A DNA stretch of 64,000 bases from Actinomadura sp. NAK00032 (GCF_013364275.1 NZ_CP054932.1:5270001-5334000), one strand, 5' to 3'; positions 51,040 to 60,245 are shown, numbered from the stretch's first letter. A program made the numbers and translations. Notes: generated by a model from the letters alone, not told the origin.

Positions 51040-53160
51040 CTAGCCGCCGCCGTGCCGTCGGGCTCGGATCTGGTCCAGCAGGTCCAGGGCGCGTCGGTGC
51101 CAGTGGTGGTCGCCGGCGTCCCGGTAGGCGGCGGCCGCCTTCTCGATCGCCGCCGCGGCTTCGTCCGGCCGACCCGCCGCGTGCCGGGCCAGGCCGAGCC
51201 CGTGCCACGCCGTCGCCTCGCCGTGCCGGTCGCCGGCCCGGCGGAAGAGCTCCGCGGCGCGGGCGTGGGCGGTGGCCGCTTCGTCCGGGCGCCCCGTCTT
51301 CTTGAGGACGCTGCCGAGGTTGTTGACGGCCAGCGCTTCGCGGCGCCGGTCGCCGGCCTCGCTGAGGATCCGCTCGGCTTCGGTGAGCGCGCTGATCGCC
51401 TCCTCGAAGCGCCCCGCGTCCCGCAAGGCGCTGCCGAGGTTGTTCAAGGCCAGGCCCTCGCCGCGTCGCTGCGCGGTCTCGCGGTAGATGGCGGCGGCGT
51501 CGGTGTAGGCGGTGACGGCCTCTTCGTACCGCCGCAGCATGAGCAGGGCGCTGCCGAGGTTGTTCAGCGTCCTGGCTTCGCCGGGCCGATCGTCGTCCTG
51601 CCGGTGGACGGCGGCGGCATCGGTGTGCGCGGTGACGGCCTCCTCGAACCGCCGCAGCCGCCGGAGGGCGACGCCGAGCCCGTTCAGCGCGTCGGCCTCG
51701 GCGTGCCGGTCTCCGGACTGGCGGGCCGCCCGCAAGGCCAGGGTGGACACTTCGAGCGCGTCGGCGGTGCGGTGCCGCAGGTTCAGGTACTCGCCCAACG
51801 CGAGGGCGATGTGGCGGGTGATGCCGGGGCGTCCGGTGTCGGCGGCGGTCCGCGCCGCGGCGATCAGGGTGGGCGACTCGATGTCCAGCCAGACGAGCGC
51901 GTCGGCTCGTCCGGTGAACATCCGCTCGCGATCGCGGCTGGTGGGGTGGAGTCGGCGGTCGGCGTCGGCGGCACTGGCCCGGTAGTGCTCCAGGAGCCGC
52001 GCGAGCGCGTCGTCCCGCTCCCCCGCCTCAGCGGTGCCGAAGGTCCGGGCCGGGTCGCGCGGACGCCACCACCCGTACGGCTCTCCTTCCTCCACCAGCC
52101 GCATCCCGGCCAGTGCCTCCACCGTGGCGAAGGCTTCCGCGGCGGGCAGCCCGGTCAGGGCGGCGAGCGCGGGGGTGGAGATCTGCGGTCCGGGGTTGAG
52201 CGGCATCAGCCGCAGCACCCGCTGCTGGGTGCCGGTGAGGTGCTCGTCGGGATCGCGCGGCATGCCGGTGGATCCGGCCGGGTCGGTCGCCGGGGGCTCG
52301 GGGAGCAGCCCTTCGGGCAGGTAGCCGGAGCGGACGTCGAGGCGCCATCCGTGGGCGAGGACGGCCAGGTGCGCCAGGGCGATGGCGGGGAGGGGCAGCA
52401 GTGTCCGGGGAGCGGGGTCGTCGCCGATGTCTTCGCGGTAACGCTCAAGGCGGTCGGCCAGGGCCTGCTGGAAGGCGGACCGGTCGTCGTCGAGCAGCAC
52501 CCGCAGGAGCCGCTGGTCAGGGGTCAGCGGCCCGGCCGCGTCCAGGCGGAGCGCGGCGCGCACGCGGGCCTGCCGGCCGGGTTCGACGACCAGCGGAGGG
52601 TCGTCGCCGTCGACGAGGTAGCCGGCCAGCGCGTCCATCTCGGCCAGCGCGGCCGCCGGTTCGCTGCGGGAGGCGTGGATCTCGCGCGCGGTGTCGAACT
52701 TGAGGACCAGGTTCCGGCGCCACGGCTCCGCGAAGCCACTGCTGACCAGGCACAGCGCGAACGCCCTGACCCATTCGGCGACCGGCGGCGTCCGGGGCTC
52801 GGCCATGGAGTAGGACGTTTCGGGGCTGGTGAGCTTCGTGGTGCCGTACCGGGCGGTGAGGACGGGGAAGCCGACCTCGAAGTCGCCGTTCGGCCAGAGC
52901 CTGCGGTCCAGGACGGCCGCCGCGCACTCCGCCGCGGTCCGCAGTGCGGCACGCGCCTGCTGCCCCGGCAGCGCCGGGTCGGACCGGGCGCACGCCGCGA
53001 CATGGTCCAGGAGTTCGTCGCAGGTCCCCGCGAACGCTTCGGGATCGAATTCGTACCCCCAGCGCATCGCGTGCCAGCGCGAGAAGATCCGGTTCTCGAT
53101 GCCGGTGAGCGCCTGGTCGATGCGCCGCCTTTCGACCTGGTGACAGAGGATCTCGTACAC
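51040..53160 (-). CDS. Imm49-like domain fused to tetratricopeptide repeats
   Basis: 706 residues from a GTG at 53160 with GGGAGGG about eight bases upstream. Residues 1-260 match the Imm49 family (ALTGIENRIFSRWHAMRWG near the start, and LLRVLLDDDRSAFQQALADRL then GYLPEGLLP at its end). A winged-helix-like linker follows (LTGTQQRVLRLMPLNPG). The C-terminal 270 residues are six or so TPRs with recurring LNNLGSAL cores. Imm49 proteins are predicted immunity proteins of polymorphic toxin systems, or appear as lone accessory proteins. The TPR fusion suggests a scaffold or regulator. No toxin gene is adjacent. Confidence 0.8.
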   Translation of the reverse strand: MYEILCHQVERRRIDQALTGIENRIFSRWHAMRWGYEFDPEAFAGTCDELLDHVAACARSDPALPGQQARAALRTAAECAAAVLDRRLWPNGDFEVGFPVLTARYGTTKLTSPETSYSMAEPRTPPVAEWVRAFALCLVSSGFAEPWRRNLVLKFDTAREIHASRSEPAAALAEMDALAGYLVDGDDPPLVVEPGRQARVRAALRLDAAGPLTPDQRLLRVLLDDDRSAFQQALADRLERYREDIGDDPAPRTLLPLPAIALAHLAVLAHGWRLDVRSGYLPEGLLPEPPATDPAGSTGMPRDPDEHLTGTQQRVLRLMPLNPGPQISTPALAALTGLPAAEAFATVEALAGMRLVEEGEPYGWWRPRDPARTFGTAEAGERDDALARLLEHYRASAADADRRLHPTSRDRERMFTGRADALVWLDIESPTLIAAARTAADTGRPGITRHIALALGEYLNLRHRTADALEVSTLALRAARQSGDRHAEADALNGLGVALRRLRRFEEAVTAHTDAAAVHRQDDDRPGEARTLNNLGSALLMLRRYEEAVTAYTDAAAIYRETAQRRGEGLALNNLGSALRDAGRFEEAISALTEAERILSEAGDRRREALAVNNLGSVLKKTGRPDEAATAHARAAELFRRAGDRHGEATAWHGLGLARHAAGRPDEAAAAIEKAAAAYRDAGDHHWHRRALDLLDQIRARRHGGG

Positions 53161-53177
53161 GCGCCCCACCCTCCCCT

Positions 53178-53194
53178 GCGCAATTCGGTTGCGC
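53178..53194. promoter_or_regulatory. GCGCAA-N5-TTGCGC palindrome in the leader of the Imm49-TPR gene
   Basis: Perfect 6-bp arms, 17 nt before the start codon and touching the ribosome-site region, so it could act as an operator or a leader hairpin. It lies in the divergent promoter with the AraC gene. Confidence 0.35.
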
Positions 53195-53347
53195 TTAACG
53201 CCGCTTCCCAGATTTCTTGACACCGGATCCCCGAATGGCGGCTCCGCGTCACCGGCCGGTCGTCGCGCAGGTCGCCGAGCGTACGGAACCGCCCGTAAAA
53301 GAAAGTCCCTTAGTATCGTGTCCTCCGCTGAGAGCGTGGAGGCCCCA

Positions 53348-54322
53348 TTGATCGAGACGGTGTACCGGACCGAGGATTTTCCACCGGCGGACCGATTCGA
53401 CCGCTGGCGGGAATGGATGGGGCGCACCCACTGCCCCGTGGACTTGAGCAGCGACCATGCCGCGGACTTCCGCGGCCGAACGCGCACCCTGCTGCTGGGC
53501 GAGGTGACCGTGTGGCCGTCGACCGTCCAGCCCCTGCTGTCCAGGCGGACGGCCGGACTGGTCAGGCGCTCCGATCCCGAGACCTACAACCTCACGCTCA
53601 TCCTCCAAGGGGCGGCGGGCGCCGAACGGGACGGCCACCAGGCCGAGTACCGGCCCTTCGACCTGCACAGCCAGAACTCCTCGCAGCCGTGCACGGTCTG
53701 GGTGGGCCGCGGCGACCAGGCGGTCACGTCCGTCGGAGTCGAGATCCCCAAGGACCTCCTGACGCTGCCGCGCAAGAGCGCCGACCGGGCGATCGGCCGG
53801 CCGCTCTCCGGGCACGAGGGCGTCGGGGCGCTGCTCGCCGGCTTCCTCACCCGGCTCTGCGCCGACACCGGCACCTACCTCACGACCGACGGGCCCCGGC
53901 TCGGCGCCGTCCTGGCCGACCTCGCCTCCGCGCTGTTCGCCCACACCGCCGACGCCGACCGGGACCTGTCCCCCGAGGCGCACCGGCGGACCCTGGTGCT
54001 GCGCGTCCGCGCCTTCATCCGCAGGAACCTGCACGACCCGGAGCTGACTCCGCAGGCGGTCGCGGCCGCCCACCACATCTCGCTCAGCCATCTGTATCGC
54101 CTCTTCGAGGACGAGGACGACACCGTCGGCGCCCTGATCCGCCGGCAGCGCTTGGAACGCGCCCGCCGCGACCTGGCCGACCCCGCCCAGCGAGCGGTTC
54201 CGGTCCGCGACATCGGCGCCCGCTGGGGCTTCACCCACCACTCGGCCTTCACCCGCGCGTTCCGCACGGCCTATGGCGCGTCGCCGAGCGACCACCGCCG
54301 GGCGAACCGCCGGCCGGCGTGA
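53348..54322 (+). CDS. AraC family transcriptional regulator
   Basis: 324 residues from a TTG at 53348, supported by GGAGG five bases upstream. The N-terminal half (residues 1-190) is an AraC_binding_2-like ligand domain with TYNLTLILQGAAGAERDGH. The double HTH fills about 215-320 (LTPQAVAAAHHISLSHLYRLFEDED, then VRDIGARWGFTHHSAFTRAF). It is divergent from the Imm49-TPR gene and convergent with the F420 enzyme at 54339. Its target is unclear. Confidence 0.9.
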   Translation: MIETVYRTEDFPPADRFDRWREWMGRTHCPVDLSSDHAADFRGRTRTLLLGEVTVWPSTVQPLLSRRTAGLVRRSDPETYNLTLILQGAAGAERDGHQAEYRPFDLHSQNSSQPCTVWVGRGDQAVTSVGVEIPKDLLTLPRKSADRAIGRPLSGHEGVGALLAGFLTRLCADTGTYLTTDGPRLGAVLADLASALFAHTADADRDLSPEAHRRTLVLRVRAFIRRNLHDPELTPQAVAAAHHISLSHLYRLFEDEDDTVGALIRRQRLERARRDLADPAQRAVPVRDIGARWGFTHHSAFTRAFRTAYGASPSDHRRANRRPA

Positions 54323-54337
54323 CCGGCCGGCCGGCGG
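54307..54337. terminator. Hairpin spanning the araC stop codon
   Basis: CCGCCGGCCGG (54307-54317) pairs with CCGGCCGGCGG (54327-54337). It includes the stop and ends just before the convergent LLM stop codon. Confidence 0.4.
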
Positions 54338-54338
54338 G

Positions 54339-55361
54339 TCAGGCGGCGGCCTCTCCCCGCAGTCCGGTCGCGAGGGCGGTGATGGTCTCCGGAGGGTGGG
54401 TCGTGCCGGGGAAGTAGGCGCAGACGCGCTCGGCCACGTCGCCGAACCGGCTCCCGATCTCGGCGGCGCACTCGGCCGGCGTCCCGACGACCGCCAGCGT
54501 CCGCAGCATCGTGTCGTCGATCAGGCCGATCATCGCCATGATGTCGCCGGTCTTCGACAGCGCGTTCAGCTCGGGCTGCAGATCCCCCCAGCCCTCGATC
54601 TCCAGGACGGGCCGGTACGCCGGAGTCGAGCCGTAGAACGCCAGCAGTCCCTTCACGCCGAGGGCCGCGGCCTCGATCTCGGCGGGCGTGCCGCCCATCG
54701 CGACGATCGCCTGCGGGTACAGGTCGATCCGCTCGCGCCCCGCCAGTTCCAGGCCCTCGGCCACCGCCGGGAGGGTGCGCTCGCGGAAGTGCCGGCGGCT
54801 GTGGAACGGCATCACCAGCAGCCCGTCGGCGACCTCGGCCGCGGTCCGGGTCATCAGCGGCCCCAGCGCGCCGAGCAGGACCGGCGGCACGCCGTACGGG
54901 TTCGGCCCTGGAGCGAACGTCGGGGGCATGAGGGTGTGCTTGGTGAACTCGCCGCGGAAATCGAGCCGGGTGCCGTCCTGCCACGAGTTCAGGATCGCCT
55001 TCACCGCGAGCACCGTCTCGCGCATCCGGGCCGCCGGCCTGCTCCAGGACGCGCCGTACCGGTTCTCGATGTGCGGCCTGATCTGCGACCCGAGCCCGAG
55101 CCGGAACCGGCCCTCGCTCAGCAACTGCAGGTCGTAGGCCGTGTTGGCCAGGTGCATCGGGCTGCGCGGGATCGCGATCGCGACATTGGTCATCAGGTCG
55201 GTCGGCGGTACGTCGGCCGAGCCGGCCGCGACGGCCAGCGGCAGGAACACGTCGTGCGGGCCCTCGAACGTGAACAGGCCGTCCACTCCGGCGGCGATCA
55301 GCGCCCGGGCCCGCCGCGCCGCCTCGTCCGGCCTGCCGTCCAGCTGCACATCCAGTTTCAC
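54339..55361 (-). CDS. LLM-class F420-dependent oxidoreductase (TIGR03617 type)
   Basis: 340 residues from a GTG at 55361, with no ribosome site, so possibly leaderless. It begins KLDVQLDGRPDEAARRARAL and contains LANTAYDLQLLSEGRFRLG near 71-90 and PPVLLGALGPLMTRTAAEVADG near 155. These match the TIGR03617 subgroup of F420-linked luciferase-like enzymes found in actinobacteria. Substrate unknown. It diverges from the truncated MerR gene across 44 bp. Confidence 0.92.
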   Translation of the reverse strand: MKLDVQLDGRPDEAARRARALIAAGVDGLFTFEGPHDVFLPLAVAAGSADVPPTDLMTNVAIAIPRSPMHLANTAYDLQLLSEGRFRLGLGSQIRPHIENRYGASWSRPAARMRETVLAVKAILNSWQDGTRLDFRGEFTKHTLMPPTFAPGPNPYGVPPVLLGALGPLMTRTAAEVADGLLVMPFHSRRHFRERTLPAVAEGLELAGRERIDLYPQAIVAMGGTPAEIEAAALGVKGLLAFYGSTPAYRPVLEIEGWGDLQPELNALSKTGDIMAMIGLIDDTMLRTLAVVGTPAECAAEIGSRFGDVAERVCAYFPGTTHPPETITALATGLRGEAAA

Positions 55362-55405
55362 TGGAACAGTGTGCCAGTCGCTCCGGCCACGCGTTCCTGG
55401 CCACC

Positions 55406-56008
55406 GTGCTCATCGCTTTCCGGTTCGCTCGGCTGTGCCGGCTCAGCATCAAGCAGCTGAGGCACTACGGCGAGCTGGGGCTGCCGGCGCCGGCGCATGT
55501 CGACGCGGACACCGGCTACCGCTACTACCGGCCGGAGCAAGCCCGCGAGGCGCTGCTGATCGGGCTGTTGCGCTCGCCCGACGTACCTCTTGCGGAGGTC
55601 GGACGGGTGCTGGCCGGGCAAGACGGGGTGCTCGCCGGTGTACGCGCCCGCATGGAGGCCGACATCGCCCGCCGAAGGCGCACTCTCGCGGCGCTGGACC
55701 GGGTACTCGGCGACGGACTCCCGCAGGCGGACGTGACGCTCACGCGCGAACCCGCCCGCCGGGTGGTGATGGTGCGGAAGGCGGCCGATCAAGCGGACAT
55801 CGGGGCGGCCATCCGGTCCGCCCGGCCTGACGTCCGGCCATGGCGCACGGCAGGACGCCCGCCGGATGGGCGGGCGTCCTTGAGGATTGCCGTCGGCTAC
55901 TTGAGGACCGGGAAGCGCTTGGCCAGGGCGGTGCCGGCCCACCAGCGGCCCAGGCCCAGGGTGTCGCCGGCGCTGACCAGGGCCAGTCCGATGACCAGCA
56001 CCGCGTAG
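55406..56008 (+). pseudogene. MerR family regulator, truncated within its effector domain
   Basis: From the GTG at 55406 the frame encodes a normal MerR winged helix (LSIKQLRHYGELGLPAPAHV, then DTGYRYYRPEQAREALLIGLL) and dimerisation helix (ARMEADIARRRRTLAALDRVL). A GyrI-like effector domain only starts, with LTREPARRVVMVRKAADQADI. After about 55810 the similarity stops. The open frame then runs through a terminator hairpin and antisense to the DoxX gene to 56008. About 130 residues of a usual 260-270 remain. It is most likely a 3-prime-truncated gene. Confidence 0.7.
55852..55880. terminator. 12-bp hairpin after doxX, inside the MerR frame
   Basis: AGGACGCCCGCC pairs with GGCGGGCGTCCT around GGATG. 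It is placed 17 bp past the stop of the leftward DoxX gene. Its presence inside the extended MerR frame argues that this part is not coding. Confidence 0.7.
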
Positions 56009-56460
56009 ATCAGGTGGTCGTCCATGAAGACGTTGTTCTCCGGAGGCAGCACGGCCGTCCACATCATGACCAGCAGCGCCGCGCCGCCCACGGCGGCGAT
56101 CCGCATCCCGATGCCCAGCATCAGCGCGGCACCGACCCCGGCGAGGCCGATCATGAACAGCCAGTCCGCCCACGCGGCGCCGGCGAGGTCGTTGTAGAAC
56201 CCGGCGAACGGGCCCTTGGGGGCGTGCGCGAGGAACCCCTCGGTCGGGCTGGCGCCGTCCAGCCAGCCCTTCCCGGCCGGGGTCGCGTGGCCGAGGCCGA
56301 TCAGCTTGTCCAGGAACGCCCACACGAACACCCAGCCCAGCGCCAGCCGGGCCACGGCCCAGACGTAACGGGCCGCGGGCGACTCGGTCAGCGGCCTCGG
56401 GGCCACCACCCGGATCAGGGTGCTCCGACCCGCACGGGTCTTGTGCTCGGAGAGTGCCAT
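55897..56460 (-). CDS. DoxX family membrane protein
   Basis: 187 residues from the ATG at 56460. Four hydrophobic helices, with LALGWVFVWAFLDKLIGLG as the first, then WLFMIGLAGVGAALMLGIGM and VGGAALLVMMWTAVLPP. DNNVFMDDH-like residues (ENNVFMDDHLIYAVLVIGLAL) precede the last. This is the DoxX/TQO-small-subunit type, linked to quinone or thiosulfate chemistry in relatives. It stands alone with a terminator behind it. Confidence 0.9.
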   Translation of the reverse strand: MALSEHKTRAGRSTLIRVVAPRPLTESPAARYVWAVARLALGWVFVWAFLDKLIGLGHATPAGKGWLDGASPTEGFLAHAPKGPFAGFYNDLAGAAWADWLFMIGLAGVGAALMLGIGMRIAAVGGAALLVMMWTAVLPPENNVFMDDHLIYAVLVIGLALVSAGDTLGLGRWWAGTALAKRFPVLK

Positions 56461-56664
56461 CGCCTCTCACCTTCCATCACATCGCCGGTTCCACCACCTC
56501 TGACTCAACCCCCGTCGCGGCCCGCGCCGTAGGTCCGTTCGTCACACGATCGAAGGGACCAAGGGCCCGCGGTCAGGACTCGTCGAGGCGCCACGTCGAG
56601 ACGGCGGTCGATGTGCGCGCTCGGGCTGATCTGTGAGCCGTGGAGGCTGAACCGCCACGGCTGG

Positions 56665-57033
56665 TTACGGGATCGGTGAGCCGACGCGGTGCAGCGTTCC
56701 TTCGGGGTCGACGTAGGCGAACTCTCGGAGTCCGTAGGGCGTGTCGTTCGGCTCGCCGAGGCGGCCTGGGACGCCCGCGCGGGCCCACTGGGCGTGCAGG
56801 GCGGCGGCGTCTGAGACGTAGAGGTAGACGGCCGCGCCGGTGCGGGCGGGGTCATGCTCGTCCCACTGGGTGAGGTGGAGCGAGACCGGCCCCCAGTCGA
56901 CGAACCCGTAGTGGGAGTCCTCGTCGGACTGCCGCGCCGAGAACCCCAGGGCGCGGTAGCGGTCGAGCGCGGAGGCCAGGTCCTGCACCGGGATCACAGG
57001 CGCCACGCCTTCGAAGTGAACTTCGCCGTCCAT
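56665..57033 (-). CDS. VOC family protein (bleomycin-resistance-like)
   Basis: 122 residues from the ATG at 57033 behind AGGAGAG. A single VOC domain: APVIPVQDLASALDRYRALG near 10-30, SLHLTQWDEHDP near 52 and REFAYVDPEGTLHRVG at the end. Glu/His positions for metal or drug binding are only partly conserved. It is probably a small-molecule-binding resistance or detoxification protein. The 200 bp between it and DoxX shows no gene. Confidence 0.88.
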   Translation of the reverse strand: MDGEVHFEGVAPVIPVQDLASALDRYRALGFSARQSDEDSHYGFVDWGPVSLHLTQWDEHDPARTGAAVYLYVSDAAALHAQWARAGVPGRLGEPNDTPYGLREFAYVDPEGTLHRVGSPIP

Positions 57034-57102
57034 GCTCTCTCCTGCGGATGGTGTGCGGACTTCGTGGCGAGGCTACGTGGCGCCTGTGACGATCACCGGC
57101 AC

Positions 57103-57680
57103 TCACATCTGGTTCAGGCCGCCGTCGATGTCCAGGCTCGAACCGGGGATGAAGCCGCTCTGCCCGGAGGCGAGGAAGGCCACGGCGGCGGCGTTCTCCG
57201 CCGGGTGCGCGAGTCGGCCCAGCGGCACCTCCGACTCCATTTGCCGCCTGAGGTCGGCGGCCTGCTCCGCGTCGGGAGCGAGCCCCCACATGCCGGGGGT
57301 GTCGGTTGGGCCGGGCGTGATGGTGTTGGCCCGGATGCCGCGTCCCTTGAGCTTGCCGGCCCGGGTCCGGGAGAACGACCGGACGGCGGCCTTTCTCGCC
57401 GCGTACACGCCGAACGCCTCATCGCCGGCCTCCGCGTCGGTGGAGCCGTTCAGGATGATCGAGGCGCCGTGGTCGAGCAGCGGCGGCGCCTTCTGGACGG
57501 TGAACGGCAGGCCCCGGACGTTGATGCCGAAGTGGGCGTCGAAATGCTCCTCGGTGACCTGCTCGAGCGTCGCGAACTCGGTGATGGCGGCGTTGGCGAA
57601 CAGGACGTCCAGCCCCCGTCCCCGGTCGGCCGCGACGAGCTCCAGGCGATGGCCGACGCCGCCCTGCGCGACCGGCCCCT
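57103..57680 (-). pseudogene. SDR oxidoreductase, 5-prime truncated
   Basis: The product resumes an SDR at the NNAG-equivalent (VLFANAAITEFATLEQV), then shows catalytic Ser (LNGSTDAEAG), Tyr and Lys (YAARKAAVRSF) and the SDR C-terminus (PGSSLDIDGGLNQM). The N-terminal 65 or so residues with the TGxxxGxG cofactor motif are absent. The frame begins where the upstream methyltransferase stops at 57681. The protein could not bind NAD(P), so this is a remnant, probably left by a deletion that joined it to the methyltransferase gene. Confidence 0.75.
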
Positions 57681-58436
57681 CTAGCTCCCGTCTCGGGAGC
57701 GGGTCGCGTCCGTCTCGGGGTTCCGTGCGGTGATCAGGTGCTGCAGGGTGCGGCGGTGGTCGGCCGCGACGCCGTGGACGCCGTCGAGGTCGTAGAGTTC
57801 CGCCAGCGGTGCGGCCCGGACGTCCACGAAGCCGGCGGCGGTGATCCGGTCCTGCCAGGCGGTGATGGTCTCCGCCTCGGCCAGCACCAGTGCGCGGCGG
57901 GCCTCGTCGTCGTAGGCGCGGGCTCTCGGGTCGGTGTCGGAGTGGCGCATCCCGCCGGCGTGCCAGGGGGCGTCCACGACGGCCAGGCGGCCGCCGGGGC
58001 GGAGCAGGCGGCGCCAGTTGCCCAGCGCGGTGTCGACCTCGGGCAGCGTCCAGAGGAGGTAGCGGCTGACGAGCGCGTCGAACGGGGCGCCCGGCGCTTC
58101 GGGCTCGACCGCGTCGCCCTGGACGAAGGTGATGTCGAGCCCGCGGCGACGGGCGTTGCCGCGGGCGAAGTCCAGCATGGCGGGCGCGATGTCGATGCCG
58201 GTCACCTGGCGGCCAAGCGCGGCGATGGTCAGTGCGGCGTGACCGGTGCCGGTGCCCACGTCGAGCACGGTCTCGGCGTCGCCGGGCAGCGCGTCCCGCC
58301 AGACGCGGGTCCAGGCGGCGCTGTAGTCGGGGTGGGCCAGGCGCTGCTCCTGGAACTGCTGGTAGTCGGGGGCCTGCTGGTCCCAGTACCAGGTGATCCG
58401 GTCCTGGATCGGCGAGTGCGAGGGCATGGCGTTCAC
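57681..58436 (-). CDS. Class I SAM-dependent methyltransferase
   Basis: 251 residues from a GTG at 58436 that overlaps the substrate-binding-protein stop (GTGA). SAM motif I VLDVGTGTGHAALTIAALG near 57-75, motif II TGIDIAPAMLDFARG, then LLRPGGRLAVVDAPWHAG near 150. Acts on an unknown small molecule. Being translationally coupled to an uptake ABC system, it may modify the imported corrinoid, siderophore or metallophore. Confidence 0.92.
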   Translation of the reverse strand: MNAMPSHSPIQDRITWYWDQQAPDYQQFQEQRLAHPDYSAAWTRVWRDALPGDAETVLDVGTGTGHAALTIAALGRQVTGIDIAPAMLDFARGNARRRGLDITFVQGDAVEPEAPGAPFDALVSRYLLWTLPEVDTALGNWRRLLRPGGRLAVVDAPWHAGGMRHSDTDPRARAYDDEARRALVLAEAETITAWQDRITAAGFVDVRAAPLAELYDLDGVHGVAADHRRTLQHLITARNPETDATRSRDGS

Positions 58437-59428
58437 TTTCCCTTGAGGTAGGCGGCGAGGCGTTCCAGGCCGTCGAGGACGAGGGGCGTGGGCGGTTCGG
58501 TGAAGTTGAACAACTGCACCGTGACCGCGCCGTTCCTGACGGCGCGGAGGTCCTTGGCACCGGGGATGTCGAGCAGGGCCTGCTTGATCTCCTCATCGGT
58601 GCCGTCGGTGTGCAGCAGGACGATGGTGTCGGGGTCGCGTCTCAGCAGCTCCTCCATGGAGACTTCGAAGACGCGCTTGTCGACGTCGGCGAACACGTTG
58701 CGGGCGCCGAGCGTCTCGAGCTGGGGGGTGGCCATGCTCCGGCTGCCGTAGGCCCCGACGGTCCCCTCGCCCCGGTAGGGCCACAGGACCGCCACCTTGC
58801 GGCCCTGCCGGCCGGTCAGTCCCGCTTCGACGGTCTTGATGCGCTTCCGCAGGTCCGCCACCGCCTGCTCGGCCCGGGCCCGCCGGTCGAAGACCTCGCC
58901 GTACAGCCGCATCTGGCTGAAGATCGTCTCGTAGCCGGGGTCCTTGATGCCGTCCGGGCAGAAGCTCGGTTCGAGGAGCACGGGGATCCCGGCCGCGGCG
59001 AGCGACTCCCGCGTGACGCCCTCCGGCAGGCCGAGCAGCAGGTCGGGCTCCCGGGCGATGATCGCCTCGGTGGAGATCTTCAGGTGCCCGTCGGAGCCGA
59101 GCCGGTCGGTGAGGGACGGCACCCTGCCGACCGCCGCGAGGGTCTGCTCGGAGTAGTACTCCGGGGGGAACTTCCCGGCGCGCGAGCCCAGCCGGTCCAG
59201 CACGCCGAGCGAGGACAGGTACTGCAGCGGGGCGCTGTTGACGATCATGGCGCGGGAGGGCGCCTCGCCCACCCTGACGTCCACCCCGCAGTTCTCGACG
59301 GTGAGGGGGTAGCGCACCGTCGTACCGCTCTGGCCGCCCGCCTCTCGGCCCGCCGGGCCGCATCCGGCCAGCGCGGCGGCCAGCAGCCCGGCCCCGAACC
59401 AGGCGAGGTATCGCTTCATCTGGCGCAT
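58433..59428 (-). CDS. FecB/BtuF-type ABC substrate-binding lipoprotein
   Basis: 331 residues from an ATG at 59428. A second ATG three codons in is equally good for the signal peptide. The lipobox LAGC (Cys at about 23) anchors it to the membrane. The mature protein opens with TVENCGVDVRV, like the paralogue at 61672. It has the TroA/FecB-type fold with a later DADKRVFEVSMEELL-like segment (FADVDKRVFEVSMEELL) and ends YLKGK. It captures a corrinoid, heme or siderophore for the transporter at 59459-61352. Confidence 0.92.
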   Translation of the reverse strand: MRQMKRYLAWFGAGLLAAALAGCGPAGREAGGQSGTTVRYPLTVENCGVDVRVGEAPSRAMIVNSAPLQYLSSLGVLDRLGSRAGKFPPEYYSEQTLAAVGRVPSLTDRLGSDGHLKISTEAIIAREPDLLLGLPEGVTRESLAAAGIPVLLEPSFCPDGIKDPGYETIFSQMRLYGEVFDRRARAEQAVADLRKRIKTVEAGLTGRQGRKVAVLWPYRGEGTVGAYGSRSMATPQLETLGARNVFADVDKRVFEVSMEELLRRDPDTIVLLHTDGTDEEIKQALLDIPGAKDLRAVRNGAVTVQLFNFTEPPTPLVLDGLERLAAYLKGK

Positions 59429-59458
59429 CGCTCCTTGCGGTGGTCGTCCGGCGTCCGG

Positions 59459-60238
59459 TCAGCCGGTGCTCGCGGGCGCGGCGTCGAGCGGGTGGAAGAG
59501 GAACTGGATGCCGCGGGAGGTCTCCAAGCGCTCGACACCGACGCCGTAGACGCCTTCGAGGAGTCCGGGCGTCAGCACGTCGGCGCACGGGCCGTGCGCG
59601 ACGACGCCGCCCCGCTGGAGGACGAGGACGTCGTCGCAGTAGCGGGCGGCCAGGTTGAGGTCGTGGAGCACGATGACCGTGGTGATGCCGAGCCCGCGGA
59701 TCATGGTGAGCAGCTCGTGCTGGAACCGGATGTCGAGGTGGTTGGTCGGCTCGTCGAGCACCAGGTGCGCGGGCTGCTGCGCCAGCGCGCGGGCGATCAT
59801 CACGCGCTGTTTCTCGCCGCCGGACAGCCGGACGAAGACCCGGTCCGCCAGGTGCCGGGCGCCGACCCTGCGCAGCGCGGCCGCCGCGATCCGGTGGTCG
59901 CCGGCGCCGTTGCGGGAGAACGTCGACTGGTGCGGCGCCCGGCCGAGCATGACCATGTCGGCCACGGTCAGCGGCAGGTCGCCCGCCGACTCCTGCAGCA
60001 CGACGGCGACCCGCCGGGCGAGTTCGCGGTGGGGCAGGGAGTCCAGCGGGCGCCCGTCGATCAGGACCTGCCCGCTGCGGGGCGGCACGATCCCGGTGAG
60101 CATCCGGACCACCGTCGTCTTGCCGCTGCCGTTGGGGCCGAGCAGCCCGAGGATCCGGCCGGTCCCGGCCCGCACGTCGACGTCGCGCACCACGGTCGCC
60201 GCGCCGTAGGCGTAGCTGAGCCCGCGTCCTTCGATCAT
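59459..60238 (-). CDS. FecE/BtuD-type ABC transporter ATPase
   Basis: 259 residues, ATG at 60238. Walker A GPNGSGKTT near 33-41, signature LSGGEKQRVMIARAL near 137, Walker B HLVLDEPTNHLD near 156 and the H-loop VLHDLNLA near 192. It powers the adjacent FecCD permease. It starts 7 bp after the permease stop and is followed by the binding-protein gene 30 bp later. Confidence 0.95.
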   Translation of the reverse strand: MIEGRGLSYAYGAATVVRDVDVRAGTGRILGLLGPNGSGKTTVVRMLTGIVPPRSGQVLIDGRPLDSLPHRELARRVAVVLQESAGDLPLTVADMVMLGRAPHQSTFSRNGAGDHRIAAAALRRVGARHLADRVFVRLSGGEKQRVMIARALAQQPAHLVLDEPTNHLDIRFQHELLTMIRGLGITTVIVLHDLNLAARYCDDVLVLQRGGVVAHGPCADVLTPGLLEGVYGVGVERLETSRGIQFLFHPLDAAPASTG

Positions 60239-60245
60239 GGCTGTC

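Noticed and set aside
51040..53160. Polymorphic toxin-immunity locus
   Set aside because: Only the immunity-like domain is present and no toxin, PAAR or secretion gene is near.
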